Source of the DNA: Pseudacidovorax sp. NFM-22
Lineage (GTDB): Bacteria > Pseudomonadota > Gammaproteobacteria > Burkholderiales > Burkholderiaceae_C
DNA length: 64,000 bases
Assembly (NCBI RefSeq): GCF_021401245.1
Contig: NZ_JACBFY010000001.1
Coordinates: 1,178,001 to 1,242,000, forward strand
Direction of reading: 5' to 3'
Every line of letters begins with the position of its first letter. Position 1 is the first letter of the stretch. The notes under the pieces are model-generated. The model did not search any database. It was given only the letters and a program-made list of their open reading frames with translations, and was not told where the DNA came from. A program made the position numbers and the translations under genes. Shown piece after piece: positions 15,003 through 22,715 of the stretch.

Positions 15003-15907
15003 GATTCAAGCACTGCATTTGCTATCGCGTGGCGCCCGGCTGGTACGCCAACCTCGCGCTCGCCGAGGAACAGCTGCAGGCGCAGCGCTTCGTGCCCTGC
15101 AGTCCCACGCAGGAATCATCCGCGGGATGGGTCGAGCCGCGCGGCCAGCAGGAGGGGCCGCTGCTGGAGTCCGTCGCCGGGCAGTGGCTGCTCGAATACC
15201 TGATCGAGAGCAAGACCGTGCCCGCATCGGTCGTGCGCCGGAAGCTGGACGAGCGCTGCGCACAGATCGAGCGCCAGGCCGGACGCAAGCCGGGCAAGAA
15301 GGAGCGGCAGCAGCTCAAGGAGGACATCACGCACGAGCTGCTGCCGATGGCGTTCAGCCGCTTCGCGCGCGTCGCAGTGTGGATCGACTCCACCGGCCTG
15401 CGCCTGTCGCTCAACACTTCGAGTCAGGCACGCGCCGATGAGGTGGTGACGGCGCTGGTCAAGGCGCTGGACGGCTTCGGCGTGACGGCCTTCCACACGC
15501 AGACGGAGCCCAGCGGCGCCATGGCGGCCTGGCTGGCCGACGGCGGTGAGAACCTGTACGAGGCGCACGGCTTCACAATCGACCGCGAATGCGAGTTGAA
15601 GGCGACCGACGACTCCAAGGCTGTGGTGCGCTACGGCAGGCACCCGCTGGACATCGAGGAGGTTCGCCAGCACATCGCCCAAGGCAAGCGGCCGACCCGC
15701 CTGGCCCTCACCTGGGAGGACCGTGTCTCTTTCGAGCTGACAGGAGGCCTGCAGCTGCGCAAGCTGCGGTTTTTGGGAGGTGTGTTCGACGGCGCCGACC
15801 TGACCCAGGCTGACGCCTTCGACACCGATGCGGCCATCGTGACGGCCGAACTGGGCAAGCTGCTGCCGGCGCTGCTGGAGGCGCTGGGCGGAGAGGTCCG
15901 CGCATGA
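14999..15907 (+). CDS. rdgC: Recombination-associated protein RdgC
   Basis: A 302-residue protein, the usual RdgC length. RdgC forms a ring around DNA and limits RecA loading. Recognisable parts are MRFKHCICYRVAP, FVPCSPTQESSAGWVEPRGQ (the conserved WVxPxG region), REL-type LPMAFSRFARVAVWIDS, CELKATDDSKAVVRYGRHPL and GGVFDGADLTQADAFDTDAA. Phage copies of rdgC are common in early operons, where they may protect phage DNA or steer recombination. It overlaps the HD gene by 4 bp and a broken ORF by 4 bp at its end. Confidence 0.9.
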   Translation: MRFKHCICYRVAPGWYANLALAEEQLQAQRFVPCSPTQESSAGWVEPRGQQEGPLLESVAGQWLLEYLIESKTVPASVVRRKLDERCAQIERQAGRKPGKKERQQLKEDITHELLPMAFSRFARVAVWIDSTGLRLSLNTSSQARADEVVTALVKALDGFGVTAFHTQTEPSGAMAAWLADGGENLYEAHGFTIDRECELKATDDSKAVVRYGRHPLDIEEVRQHIAQGKRPTRLALTWEDRVSFELTGGLQLRKLRFLGGVFDGADLTQADAFDTDAAIVTAELGKLLPALLEALGGEVRA

Positions 15908-16147
15908 TGCTTGTGCGGCCCACCCACATCGACAAGTTGCCGCCGACGGGAATCACGGCGCGGCGCCGGATCTGCTGCTCTACCTGCTTCGCAGCTGCCG
16001 AGCGGACAGGTGGCATAGCTACGCAAGATCGTCGACGAGCACAACCTGGAGGTTTTGGTGCGCGACCTGAACGACAACGAAGAGATGGCGGCGGGGGACT
16101 GCTGCTTGACGCTGCGCTTTCTGGTGCCCCGTGCGAAGCGCGTGTAG
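15904..16147 (+). pseudogene. Frameshifted small phage gene after rdgC (tentative)
   Basis: The ATG at 15904 overlaps the rdgC stop and begins MMLVRPTHIDKLPPTGITA. The next sensible protein text is in another frame (APDLLLYLLRSCRADRWHSY, about 15963-16025), and a third frame, open from 16019, gives LRKIVDEHNLEVLVRDLNDN and DCCLTLRFLVPRAKRV up to a TAG at 16145. Three coherent pieces in three frames, in the right order, suggest one ~80-residue gene broken by two frameshifts. It could also be sequencing error in a GC-rich stretch. Confidence 0.4.
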
Positions 16148-16332
16148 GCGAAGCGGTAAATCGAGCTGCTGTCAGGTTCGCGATCTGTGCTGTTGTTCGA
16201 ATTGTCGATATGGCCTGCAGGTGTGAATCCCAAATTCCGAGTCCATTCATACCTTGCGAGGTTGCTTCGGCGCATACTTTGCGGCCAACCTGCGCGGTCC
16301 CGCGAAGGTTAGCGGCCAGATTGTCCAAACCT

Positions 16333-17028
16333 TTAGGCATTCGCAGCTCTCGTAAGTTCGTCACGTTCCGCTTGCGAAAGAATACTGGCGAGCTCCGAAC
16401 TGACCCAGCGAGAGGCGATCGCAATGAGGCTCTTGAGAAGTTCTACCGCCTTGATCAAAGCAGGCATCACTTTCTCGTAGTGCTGGCGATCAAGGCTTCG
16501 CGTCGTCTCTATCGCTGCGCGTACGGATATCGCCCGCGCCACCATCTCCCCGAGCATTGCAAGTGCTGCCGGGGTCAGACTCTTTGCGTTCTCTTCCCGG
16601 AGTATCCGTTCTATCTCCAATGCCACGTGAAGCGCGGGATGGGGGGAAAACCTGTTGTCCCCAATCACGCCCTCCAGCTTTCCGACGAGCTCCGTACATG
16701 TGTAGAGGCTGGAAGCGAGTACCTGATAGCCACGGCTCTTTGCCACCCGCTCAACTTCATCCGCTCGTTCGGATGCCTCCCGCCGCTGTTCGGAGAGCTG
16801 GTACCTCATAGTGAACACGCCCGCTGCAATAGCGGCAATGGAACCGATCGCTTGCACCCAGGCTGCGATGGCACTCCACACATCTGCTCTCCACTGGCTC
16901 GGAACGGCATCGCGCATGACGTAGCCGGTCAATGCCGACACAGCCACAACTGCGATCACGTAGAAGAAGAGTCTATCGATCCAATTCCATCCTTCGCGCC
17001 ACCAACCCAGCGCCGCAGGCTTCTTCAC
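16333..17028 (-). CDS. Two-helix membrane protein of unknown function beside a restriction-type nuclease
   Basis: A 231-residue protein with two membrane helices near the N-terminus (RLFFYVIAVVAVSALTGYVM at about 19-39 and WVQAIGSIAAIAAGVFTMRY at about 56-76), followed by a coiled coil (QLSEQRREASERADEVERVA) and a helical cytoplasmic domain. This topology is seen in several phage-exclusion and defence accessory proteins but also in many hypothetical phage proteins; I assign no function. It starts 24 bp after the EVE-HNH nuclease gene in the same direction, so the two are probably co-transcribed. Confidence 0.7.
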   Translation of the reverse strand: MKKPAALGWWREGWNWIDRLFFYVIAVVAVSALTGYVMRDAVPSQWRADVWSAIAAWVQAIGSIAAIAAGVFTMRYQLSEQRREASERADEVERVAKSRGYQVLASSLYTCTELVGKLEGVIGDNRFSPHPALHVALEIERILREENAKSLTPAALAMLGEMVARAISVRAAIETTRSLDRQHYEKVMPALIKAVELLKSLIAIASRWVSSELASILSQAERDELTRAANA

Positions 17029-17052
17029 TTGTGCCCTCCGTTCAGTTCGCGT

Positions 17053-17976
17053 CTAGGTCCACAGGCCCCTCGCAGTGACTTCGGCCAACCGACCGCGGTG
17101 GTAGGTCATGTACTTGGACTGCCGCCTTGTAAATGGGCCGCTTCTGAGATTGGGCTCAATTCCCCAGTTACGCAACAGTATTGCCACTGCAGGGCCGGCG
17201 GTGAGGAGCTGGCCATCGTCTCCAAAGGAGATCCAGAAGCGATCGAACAGCCTATCGACGTGTGGCGCGAGAAGCAGTCCATTGTTGCCATCAAGCCGCT
17301 CTTTGTCCGAGCTCTTGCTCCATGGCTTGATGTGACTGGCCACCAAAACACGCGGGTCGGCGGTACCCGTCACTCTGCAGTGGGGAGATATGGCGCTCAC
17401 CCGGCTGCGGAACAGACCCTGCCCCTTGCGCGCATTGATCAGCTGCTGCTTCGTGGTTTCCGGAATCGCGGAATGCGCGATGGCCTGCTCAGCGGCAGCG
17501 TCCTCGACAGCCCGCGGGATGTCTTCATTGTCGCGAGCGATCAGGCTCAGCAAGACAGAACCCAGTGCTTCATCCAGACCGGCGAGATAGACGTTCATAG
17601 CCCCTGTGCCGGCACTCGTGAGCGGGGAGTGCGCGGCGGGCATGAGCGGCTGAATCTGCGGCCAAACCGTCAGAGGCTGGAACGGTTCTGCAAGGCGCGC
17701 CCATTCAATTGGCACAAGCCACCCAAGGGCACTCCAGTTGGAGCCCGCCGATCGGTAGTCAGGCTTTGGTGCGTCGGAGTACTTTGCTTTGACGACCCCA
17801 ACAGCTCGAATGGCCTTATGCGCGTACGAGAACACGACATCTCCGACCGCCGCTCTCGTGAGGTTCGTGTAGGTCTCCCGAGGTTTGCCATTGACGTCAG
17901 TGGGAGGGCACCAGATGTACCCGCCTGCCACCTCTTGGGTATGCGTGCCGCTGTGGTTTACCCACCAATAGGTCAT
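17053..17976 (-). CDS. EVE-HNH endonuclease, probable modification-dependent restriction enzyme
   Basis: A 307-residue protein with an EVE-like base-reading domain at about residues 1-145 (MTYWWVNHSGTHTQEVAGGY, VGDVVFSYAHKAIRAVGVVK) and a C-terminal HNH nuclease at about 200-265 (CRVTGTADPRVLVASHIKPW, RLDGNNGLLLAPHVDRLFDR). Catalytic His in ASHIKPW, Asn in GNNGL and His in APHVD are present. EVE-HNH enzymes such as VcaM4I cut DNA carrying modified cytosine. It would protect the lysogen against phages with modified DNA. It lies in a minus-strand two-gene unit with the membrane protein, opposite to the flanking phage genes, as expected of a cargo insertion. Confidence 0.8.
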   Translation of the reverse strand: MTYWWVNHSGTHTQEVAGGYIWCPPTDVNGKPRETYTNLTRAAVGDVVFSYAHKAIRAVGVVKAKYSDAPKPDYRSAGSNWSALGWLVPIEWARLAEPFQPLTVWPQIQPLMPAAHSPLTSAGTGAMNVYLAGLDEALGSVLLSLIARDNEDIPRAVEDAAAEQAIAHSAIPETTKQQLINARKGQGLFRSRVSAISPHCRVTGTADPRVLVASHIKPWSKSSDKERLDGNNGLLLAPHVDRLFDRFWISFGDDGQLLTAGPAVAILLRNWGIEPNLRSGPFTRRQSKYMTYHRGRLAEVTARGLWT

Positions 17977-18077
17977 GCGCTTTTCCTCGCTGGCTCTCTC
18001 CGCGGAGTATGCCGGCGATCGCTGTGTCGCGACGCCGATGAGCCGTCCGACAAACGGCCGATTACCCAGGAGGCGCC

Positions 18078-18335
18078 ATGACCCGGTGGCTTAACCACTG
18101 CCACTTCGGCAACGTTCGCGCTGCGCCGCGCCGCAGGATAGAGGACGCCTTGCAGGTGCACACCGTCACCAGCACACCCTACTGGGGCCTGCGCTCCCAC
18201 CTGCCGGCGGATCACCCGGACAAGCTCCTGGAGATCGGCAGTAAGCCCATCCCCAGGCAGTTAATCGGCATCGATCTGAACCAAACGAACGACCTGCTGC
18301 TTCCTCAACCCGCCCTCCTCTTGGAGTCCGCATGA
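18078..18335 (+). CDS. Small phage protein next to integrase, unknown
   Basis: An 85-residue protein (MTRWLNHCHFGNVRAAPRRR, then LQVHTVTSTPYWGLRSHLPA). A strong ribosome site (AGGAGG) precedes the ATG, and its stop overlaps the next ATG (ATGA at 18332), so it is probably translated together with the DUF4224-like protein. No family is recognised. Confidence 0.5.
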   Translation: MTRWLNHCHFGNVRAAPRRRIEDALQVHTVTSTPYWGLRSHLPADHPDKLLEIGSKPIPRQLIGIDLNQTNDLLLPQPALLLESA

Positions 18336-18574
18336 GCGACCGCCCCGACCTCTCCGACGAAGAGGTGGACGAAATCTGCGCTGGCCTCAAGCAGAACGCC
18401 GCGAAAGTCAATTACCTGCGGCAGCTGGGCTTGCGCGTGCTGCGCCGGCCGAACGGCCGTCCGCTTGTCGCTCGAGACGACTGGCAGCGGGTGTGGGCTT
18501 CCCACAACAGCCGGACCGCCCCAACAAGGGCCATTGCGAACGGGCCGCGCTGGCGTGTGGCCGCTGGAGGTTGA
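18332..18574 (+). CDS. DUF4224-like protein, possible excisionase-type partner
   Basis: An 80-residue protein. LSDEEVDEICAGLKQNAAKV followed by YLRQLGLRVLRRPNGRPLVA matches the compact helix-turn-helix layout of DUF4224 proteins, which nearly always sit directly upstream of phage tyrosine integrases. The C-terminal 25 residues look less conserved. The gene ends two bases before the integrase ATG. A DNA-binding or recombination-directionality role is plausible by context only. Confidence 0.65.
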   Translation: MSDRPDLSDEEVDEICAGLKQNAAKVNYLRQLGLRVLRRPNGRPLVARDDWQRVWASHNSRTAPTRAIANGPRWRVAAGG

Positions 18575-18576
18575 TC

Positions 18577-19638
18577 ATGGGAAGACATCGTGATCGCTCG
18601 TCTGGTATGGGCCTGCTTCCCCGCATGGAGGCCAGGCCGCACAAGGACGGCAAAACCATCACCTACCGCTACCACCCGGTCGGCGCCAAGCCGATCAACC
18701 TCGGGACCGATCTTCCGACGGCCCTGCGCAAGGTGATCGACATGAACGGGCTTCCCGGCTGCGAGAGCTATGGCTCTTTGCGCTGGGTCTGGAACAGCTT
18801 CCAGGAATCGCCTCGATGGAAGAAGCTGGCCGAAGCCACACGCGCCGACTACCTGGGGGCCTGGCGGCAGCTGGACCAACGCCTTGGGCACATGCACATG
18901 GGCGAGATCACGACGTTCATGGTGGCCAGGTACGTGCACACCGAGCGGGCCGACGCGCCCCGCCGAGCGGACATCGAGAAGTCCCTGCTGTCACGGCTCT
19001 TCGGACACGGCATCAAGCTGGGCGTCGCCACCGCGAACGCGACCATCGGCGTCGAGCCCCACGGGAGCGAGCCGCGGACCGAGGCGCCGCCGGCGGCTGT
19101 CCTGGCCAGCTTCCTGCAGTGGATTGGACGCCAGACGCCGCAGCGCCGCATCATCGGCATGGCAGCGGAATACGCCAGTCTGGCCGGCAACCGCAAGGTC
19201 GAATTCCTGACGCTCACATGGCCGCAGGTGGACCGCAAGGCGGGCGAGATCAGGGTCTTCCGCGCGAAACAGCGCGGCAAGAAGCGCGAGCGACTGGTGG
19301 AGGTGATCGCGATCACGCCAGCCCTGAACGCCCTGCTGGATCGCCTATGGGCTCTGCACCAGGAGCGCGGGGTGGACTGCCTCTACGTCTTCCCGACCCG
19401 GGACAACAACCCGTACACGGCCCGCGGTTTCAAGACGCTGTGGCAGCGGTGCGTGGTGGATGCAATCGCGGAGAAGGTGTTGTCTGAGAGCGACAGATTC
19501 ACCTTCCATGACCTGCGGGCCTACTACACCACACAGCACAAGACGCTGTACGGCGAGCTGCCGGACCTGCACAGCAACCCGGCCACGACGGCACGGGTGT
19601 ACGACAGAAACAAGGAGGTGAAGCGCTCGGCGCTGTGA
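18577..19638 (+). CDS. int: Phage integrase, tyrosine recombinase
   Basis: A 353-residue tyrosine recombinase that should insert the prophage into tRNA-His. The N-terminal part (residues 1-75) is an arm-binding domain, followed by a core-binding domain (SRWKK-like FQESPRWKKLAEATRADYLG) and a catalytic domain. Catalytic residues seen are Arg206 (AGNRKVEF), a Lys in AKQRGKKRE, His311 and Arg314 (FHDLRAYYT) and Tyr342 (ARVYDR). The start at 18577 follows the DUF4224 stop by two bases; upstream frame to 18493 lies in that gene. It ends 93 bp from the tRNA-His gene. Confidence 0.92.
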   Translation: MGRHRDRSSGMGLLPRMEARPHKDGKTITYRYHPVGAKPINLGTDLPTALRKVIDMNGLPGCESYGSLRWVWNSFQESPRWKKLAEATRADYLGAWRQLDQRLGHMHMGEITTFMVARYVHTERADAPRRADIEKSLLSRLFGHGIKLGVATANATIGVEPHGSEPRTEAPPAAVLASFLQWIGRQTPQRRIIGMAAEYASLAGNRKVEFLTLTWPQVDRKAGEIRVFRAKQRGKKRERLVEVIAITPALNALLDRLWALHQERGVDCLYVFPTRDNNPYTARGFKTLWQRCVVDAIAEKVLSESDRFTFHDLRAYYTTQHKTLYGELPDLHSNPATTARVYDRNKEVKRSAL

Positions 19639-19642
19639 CGAG

Positions 19643-19661
19643 TATTCCCACGGTGGGAATA
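19643..19661. repeat. Perfect palindrome between integrase gene and tRNA-His
   Basis: TATTCCCAC-G-GTGGGAATA, 9-bp arms with a single central base, lies 5 bases after the integrase stop. It has no T-run, so it is a poor terminator; it could be a protein site near the attachment region. Confidence 0.5.
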
Positions 19662-19701
19662 TCAGGGGAGCATGCGGGGGAGTGCGAAGCGTCCGGGCAA
19701 C

Positions 19702-19726
19702 AAAAAAGCCCATGAGAACATGGGCT
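19702..19726 (-). terminator. Terminator of tRNA-His
   Basis: Read on the minus strand: AGCCCATG-TTCT-CATGGGCT followed by TTTTTT, just downstream of the tRNA-His gene. Confidence 0.85.
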
Positions 19727-19730
19727 TAGA

Positions 19731-19807
19731 TGGGGTGGCTGATGGGACTCGAACCCACGACGACCAGAATCACAATCTGGGACTCTACCAACTGAGCTAC
19801 AGCCACC
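19731..19807 (-). tRNA. tRNA-His (GTG)
   Basis: A 77-base cloverleaf including the extra G(-1) paired with C73, U8-A9, anticodon loop ATTGTGAT (anticodon GTG), a T-arm with GGTTCGAGTCC and encoded CCA at 19731-19733. Its 3' end faces the integrase gene, so it is the probable attachment site of the prophage. Confidence 0.97.
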
Positions 19808-19853
19808 GAGAGAACTTCGGAGTATAGCGGAAAAATCCCGCCTCTCACGAAAA

Positions 19854-21782
19854 TCAGTTCACGACCACCGAAGGAGCGCCGGAGGGATGCGGCACCTTGA
19901 TCGTCGCCTTGAAGCGGTCCTTGAGCATCGCGTAGTAAGCCTCGGCCTCCGCGCCCGCCATGGCTTGCGAAAGCTGCGTCCGCTCTTGCTGGCGCTGGTC
20001 CGCGGGCACCTCGGCCGGCGGCAGCGTCTTGTTGACGCGCACCACGGCATACCCTTCGGCACCGAGATCCACGCCGACCCACGCGGGCAGCTTGGCGGGA
20101 TCGGCACGCAAGGCTGCCTCGACCACAGCCGACGGCTGCGAGCTGGCGTTGTCGTTGCGTGACACGGCGATGGGCTGGCCCAGACCGGCAGGCACGGCAC
20201 CGGCCGCCGCACCCTCCCAGGCCTTGAGCTTGGCCTCGCCCTCGGTCTTGGCGGCCGCTGCCGCGCGCTCGGCAACCAGCTCCTGGCGTACACGCGCCTT
20301 CACCTCGTCGAAGGTCTGCGTGCGCGCCGGAACGTGGCGCGTCACGCGACCGACGGCGAGCTGGTTGCCGCCCAGGTCGATGGCCTCGGTGTTGTGCTTG
20401 CGCTCTAGAGTGTCCGCCGCGAACAGTGCATTGATGAAGTTGCGGTTGCCCAGGGGACCCTGCGCGCCAGGCACGGGCGTGCGACCCACACCCTGTGCCT
20501 TCTGGATCTGCAGCTTGAGCGCATCCGCGGCGGGCTGCAGGCTGTCGGCCTGCTGGTAGACCAGGTCGGACAGGACCTCGGCCTGCTTGGCAAAGGCCTG
20601 AGAGGCCTGCTGGCCGCGGATCTCGTCCTCGATGCGGGCACGCACCTGCTCGAAGGGCTGCACCACGGCCGGCTTGATGTCGTCGAGGCGGATGATGTGA
20701 TAGCCATATTCGGTCTCGACCACATTGCTGATCTCGCCCTTCTTGAGCGCGAACATCGCATCTTCGAAAGGCTTGACCATCGCACCTCGGGTCACGAAGT
20801 CGAGTGCCCCGCCTTGGGCCGCGGAGACCGGGTCCTGCGAGTTCTTCTTGGCCAGGTCACCGAAGCTGGCCGGCGTCTTGCGGACCTCGGCCAGCAGCTC
20901 CTCGGCGCGGGCCTTGGCCTTGGCGCGGTCGGCGGCGGGTGCGTCCTTGCCTGCGGCGATCAGGATGTGCGACGCCTTGCGTTCTTCCTTGGTGCCGAAG
21001 CGGTCCTTGTTCTGGTCGTAGTAGGCCTTGAGGTCGGCCTCGGGGACGGCGATGGTCTTCTTGACCGCATCCATGTTCAGCACGATGTACTCGACGTCCG
21101 CCTGCTCGGGCAGCTGATAGCGGCTCGTGTGGCTCTTGTAGTAAGACTCCAGGTCGGCATCGGAGACGGACACCTTGCCGGCGAAGTCGGCCGGCGCGAA
21201 CCGGGCCACCTGCACCTCGCGGCGCTCGCGCAGCGCATTGCTCAGCACGTCGAGCAGCGCAGGGTTCGGCGCGGCCGAGCCGGTCACGCCGCCGAGCAGT
21301 TGCTGCGTGGCGAGATCGGCGCGCACCGCCGCCTCGAATTGTTCGGGCGTGCGACCGGTGGCCAGGATGAAGCGCTGGCGGTCGAAGTTGCCCTTGTCGT
21401 CGCGGAAGCTGGCAAGCCCAGGGTCCTCGGTGAAGACACGGGTGAGGCGGCCGTCGGACACGGTCATGTTGGTCTTGAGGGCCGCCGCCGTGAGCACACG
21501 ATTGCGGACCATGCGTTCCAGCGTGGCATAGCGCGCAGCGTCGGAGTCGAAGACCGACGCATCGAGGCTGGGCATCTGCTGGCGCAACCGGTCGGTCTCG
21601 TTGCGATGCTGCTGCTCCCACTCGGTACGGGTGATCGACTGCCCATCGACGGAGGCGACCACGTCGCCGCGGTCGCCGTTGTTGGTGTAGTTCTGCACGC
21701 CGAACAACACGAACGAGGGAATGATCAGCAAGAACAGGACGATCATCACGATCTTGTTGTACTTGCGGAAGAAATCAAACAT
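19854..21782 (-). CDS. ppiD: Periplasmic folding chaperone PpiD (SurA N-domain, parvulin PPIase)
   Basis: A 642-residue inner-membrane-anchored chaperone for proteins leaving the Sec translocon. One N-terminal membrane helix (IVMIVLFLLIIPSFVLFGVQ, about residues 12-31) is followed by a SurA_N-like helical domain. A parvulin domain at about 265-365 has HILIAAGKDAP, GGALDFVTRGAMVKPFEDAM and EYGYHIIRLDDIKP. A second helical region completes the fold. The length is normal for PpiD. The gene is close to hupB, as in many proteobacteria, with tRNA-Val between them. Starts at the ATG at 21782. Confidence 0.93.
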   Translation of the reverse strand: MFDFFRKYNKIVMIVLFLLIIPSFVLFGVQNYTNNGDRGDVVASVDGQSITRTEWEQQHRNETDRLRQQMPSLDASVFDSDAARYATLERMVRNRVLTAAALKTNMTVSDGRLTRVFTEDPGLASFRDDKGNFDRQRFILATGRTPEQFEAAVRADLATQQLLGGVTGSAAPNPALLDVLSNALRERREVQVARFAPADFAGKVSVSDADLESYYKSHTSRYQLPEQADVEYIVLNMDAVKKTIAVPEADLKAYYDQNKDRFGTKEERKASHILIAAGKDAPAADRAKAKARAEELLAEVRKTPASFGDLAKKNSQDPVSAAQGGALDFVTRGAMVKPFEDAMFALKKGEISNVVETEYGYHIIRLDDIKPAVVQPFEQVRARIEDEIRGQQASQAFAKQAEVLSDLVYQQADSLQPAADALKLQIQKAQGVGRTPVPGAQGPLGNRNFINALFAADTLERKHNTEAIDLGGNQLAVGRVTRHVPARTQTFDEVKARVRQELVAERAAAAAKTEGEAKLKAWEGAAAGAVPAGLGQPIAVSRNDNASSQPSAVVEAALRADPAKLPAWVGVDLGAEGYAVVRVNKTLPPAEVPADQRQQERTQLSQAMAGAEAEAYYAMLKDRFKATIKVPHPSGAPSVVVN

Positions 21783-22093
21783 GCCTGCACACCTCTAGGA
21801 TCGGACGCCACAGCGCCCGCGGAGACGACGAGAAACAAAGGCGAACATGACGTCCGCCACCGGTCACGGAGGGGGTGAATGCTCGGGGACGATCCCTGAC
21901 CTTGGCTGGCAAGAGATGTTGTTGTACGACTGCTTGCAGCACCTGCCCTGACGCCGGCTGGTCGAACCGGCGGGCGGATTCTAGCTGCGGCGCCTGCACG
22001 CATTGCCGCCGACAAACGCCGATGCGACGGGGCCACGTGAACGCGAGGCGCCACGCGAACCCAAGTGGGAGTGCGGTTTCGCGTTAACAATGC
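21783..22093. other. Intergenic region, no gene seen
   Basis: About 310 bases between ppiD and the terminator of tRNA-Val. It presumably carries the ppiD promoter, but I see no clear -35/-10 pair. Open frames here are short and lack ribosome sites. Confidence 0.4.
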
Positions 22094-22119
22094 AAAAGGC
22101 CCGGATCGCTCCGGGCCTT
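22094..22119 (-). terminator. Terminator after tRNA-Val
   Basis: On the minus strand: AAGGCCCGG-AGCGAT-CCGGGCCTTTT. It ends transcription from hupB/tRNA-Val before ppiD. Confidence 0.85.
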
Positions 22120-22133
22120 CGCATCAATCGGGG

Positions 22134-22209
22134 TGGTGGGTGCTGAGGGGCTCGAACCCCCGACCTACGCCTTGTAAGGGCGCCGCTCTACCAACTGAGC
22201 TAAGCACCC
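22134..22209 (-). tRNA. tRNA-Val (TAC)
   Basis: A 76-base cloverleaf beginning GGGTGCTTAGCTCAG, anticodon loop CTTACAA (anticodon TAC), T-arm GGTTCGAGCC and encoded CCA at 22134-22136. It lies 13 bases after the hupB stop and is probably co-transcribed with it. Confidence 0.97.
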
Positions 22210-22222
22210 CCGATGGTTCGAT

Positions 22223-22495
22223 TCAGTTCAGTGCGTCCTTGAGCGCCTTGCCGGGACGGAACTTGGGAACCTTCGCGGCCTTGATCTTAATCGCAGTTCC
22301 GGTCCGCGGATTGCGCCCCGTACGCGCCGCCCGCTTGCCCACCGCGAACGTGCCGAAGCCGACCAGCGACACCGAGCCGCCCTTCTTCAGCGTGGTGCGG
22401 ATCGCACCCAGCGTGGACTCCAGCGCCCGCGTGGCCGCAGCCTTGGAGATGTCGGCGTTCTTGGCGATGTGTTCGATCAGTTCGGTCTTGTTCAC
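22223..22495 (-). CDS. hupB: DNA-binding protein HU-beta
   Basis: A 90-residue nucleoid protein that bends DNA non-specifically as a dimer. [20 protein letters not shown] is the standard opening, [20 protein letters not shown] gives the saddle, and [20 protein letters not shown] is the DNA-embracing arm with the conserved RNP motif. Full length for HU. The neighbours ppiD and tRNA genes fit the common hupB-ppiD order, although lon and clpX are not upstream here. Confidence 0.97.
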   Translation of the reverse strand: MNKTELIEHIAKNADISKAAATRALESTLGAIRTTLKKGGSVSLVGFGTFAVGKRAARTGRNPRTGTAIKIKAAKVPKFRPGKALKDALN

Positions 22496-22715
22496 AAGGG
22501 CCTCTTGGCGGAAGGTTGATCAGCAGTCGGAAGCGCGAGCAGACCCTCCGGGGGGCATGCGCCGTGGTCATCAAACGGGGAGGGAGGCGGTTCCGAGGAC
22601 ATCGGCCCTGGCGGCCGAGCGGCAGATTACAACCATGCGGTCAAGGAGTGTCAATAAGCCGTGGCCGCGCTGCCATCATCTGCAAACAGATTGCACAACA
22701 ACTTCACAAAGTAGT

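Larger units (their letters stand above)
1379..19730. mobile_element. Incomplete lambda-like prophage integrated at tRNA-His
   Basis: Runs from the tRNA-His 3' end (19731) leftwards through integrase, early genes, immunity region and replication genes to terminase. Portal, capsid, tail and lysis genes are not present in the window; the terminase gene loses homology at about 1379 where a host DUF11 gene fragment begins. No second copy of the tRNA-His 3' end is visible, so the far attachment site is either lost or not in the window. Unless the junction is an assembly artefact, the element cannot make particles. Confidence 0.75.

Noticed and set aside
15904-18081. 725-codon plus ORF after rdgC
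   Set aside because: It runs antisense through the membrane protein and EVE-HNH genes, both of which have clear domain evidence on the minus strand.
20697-21878. 393-codon plus ORF antisense to ppiD
   Set aside because: High-GC shadow frame with His/Leu/Gly-rich text; ppiD is certain.
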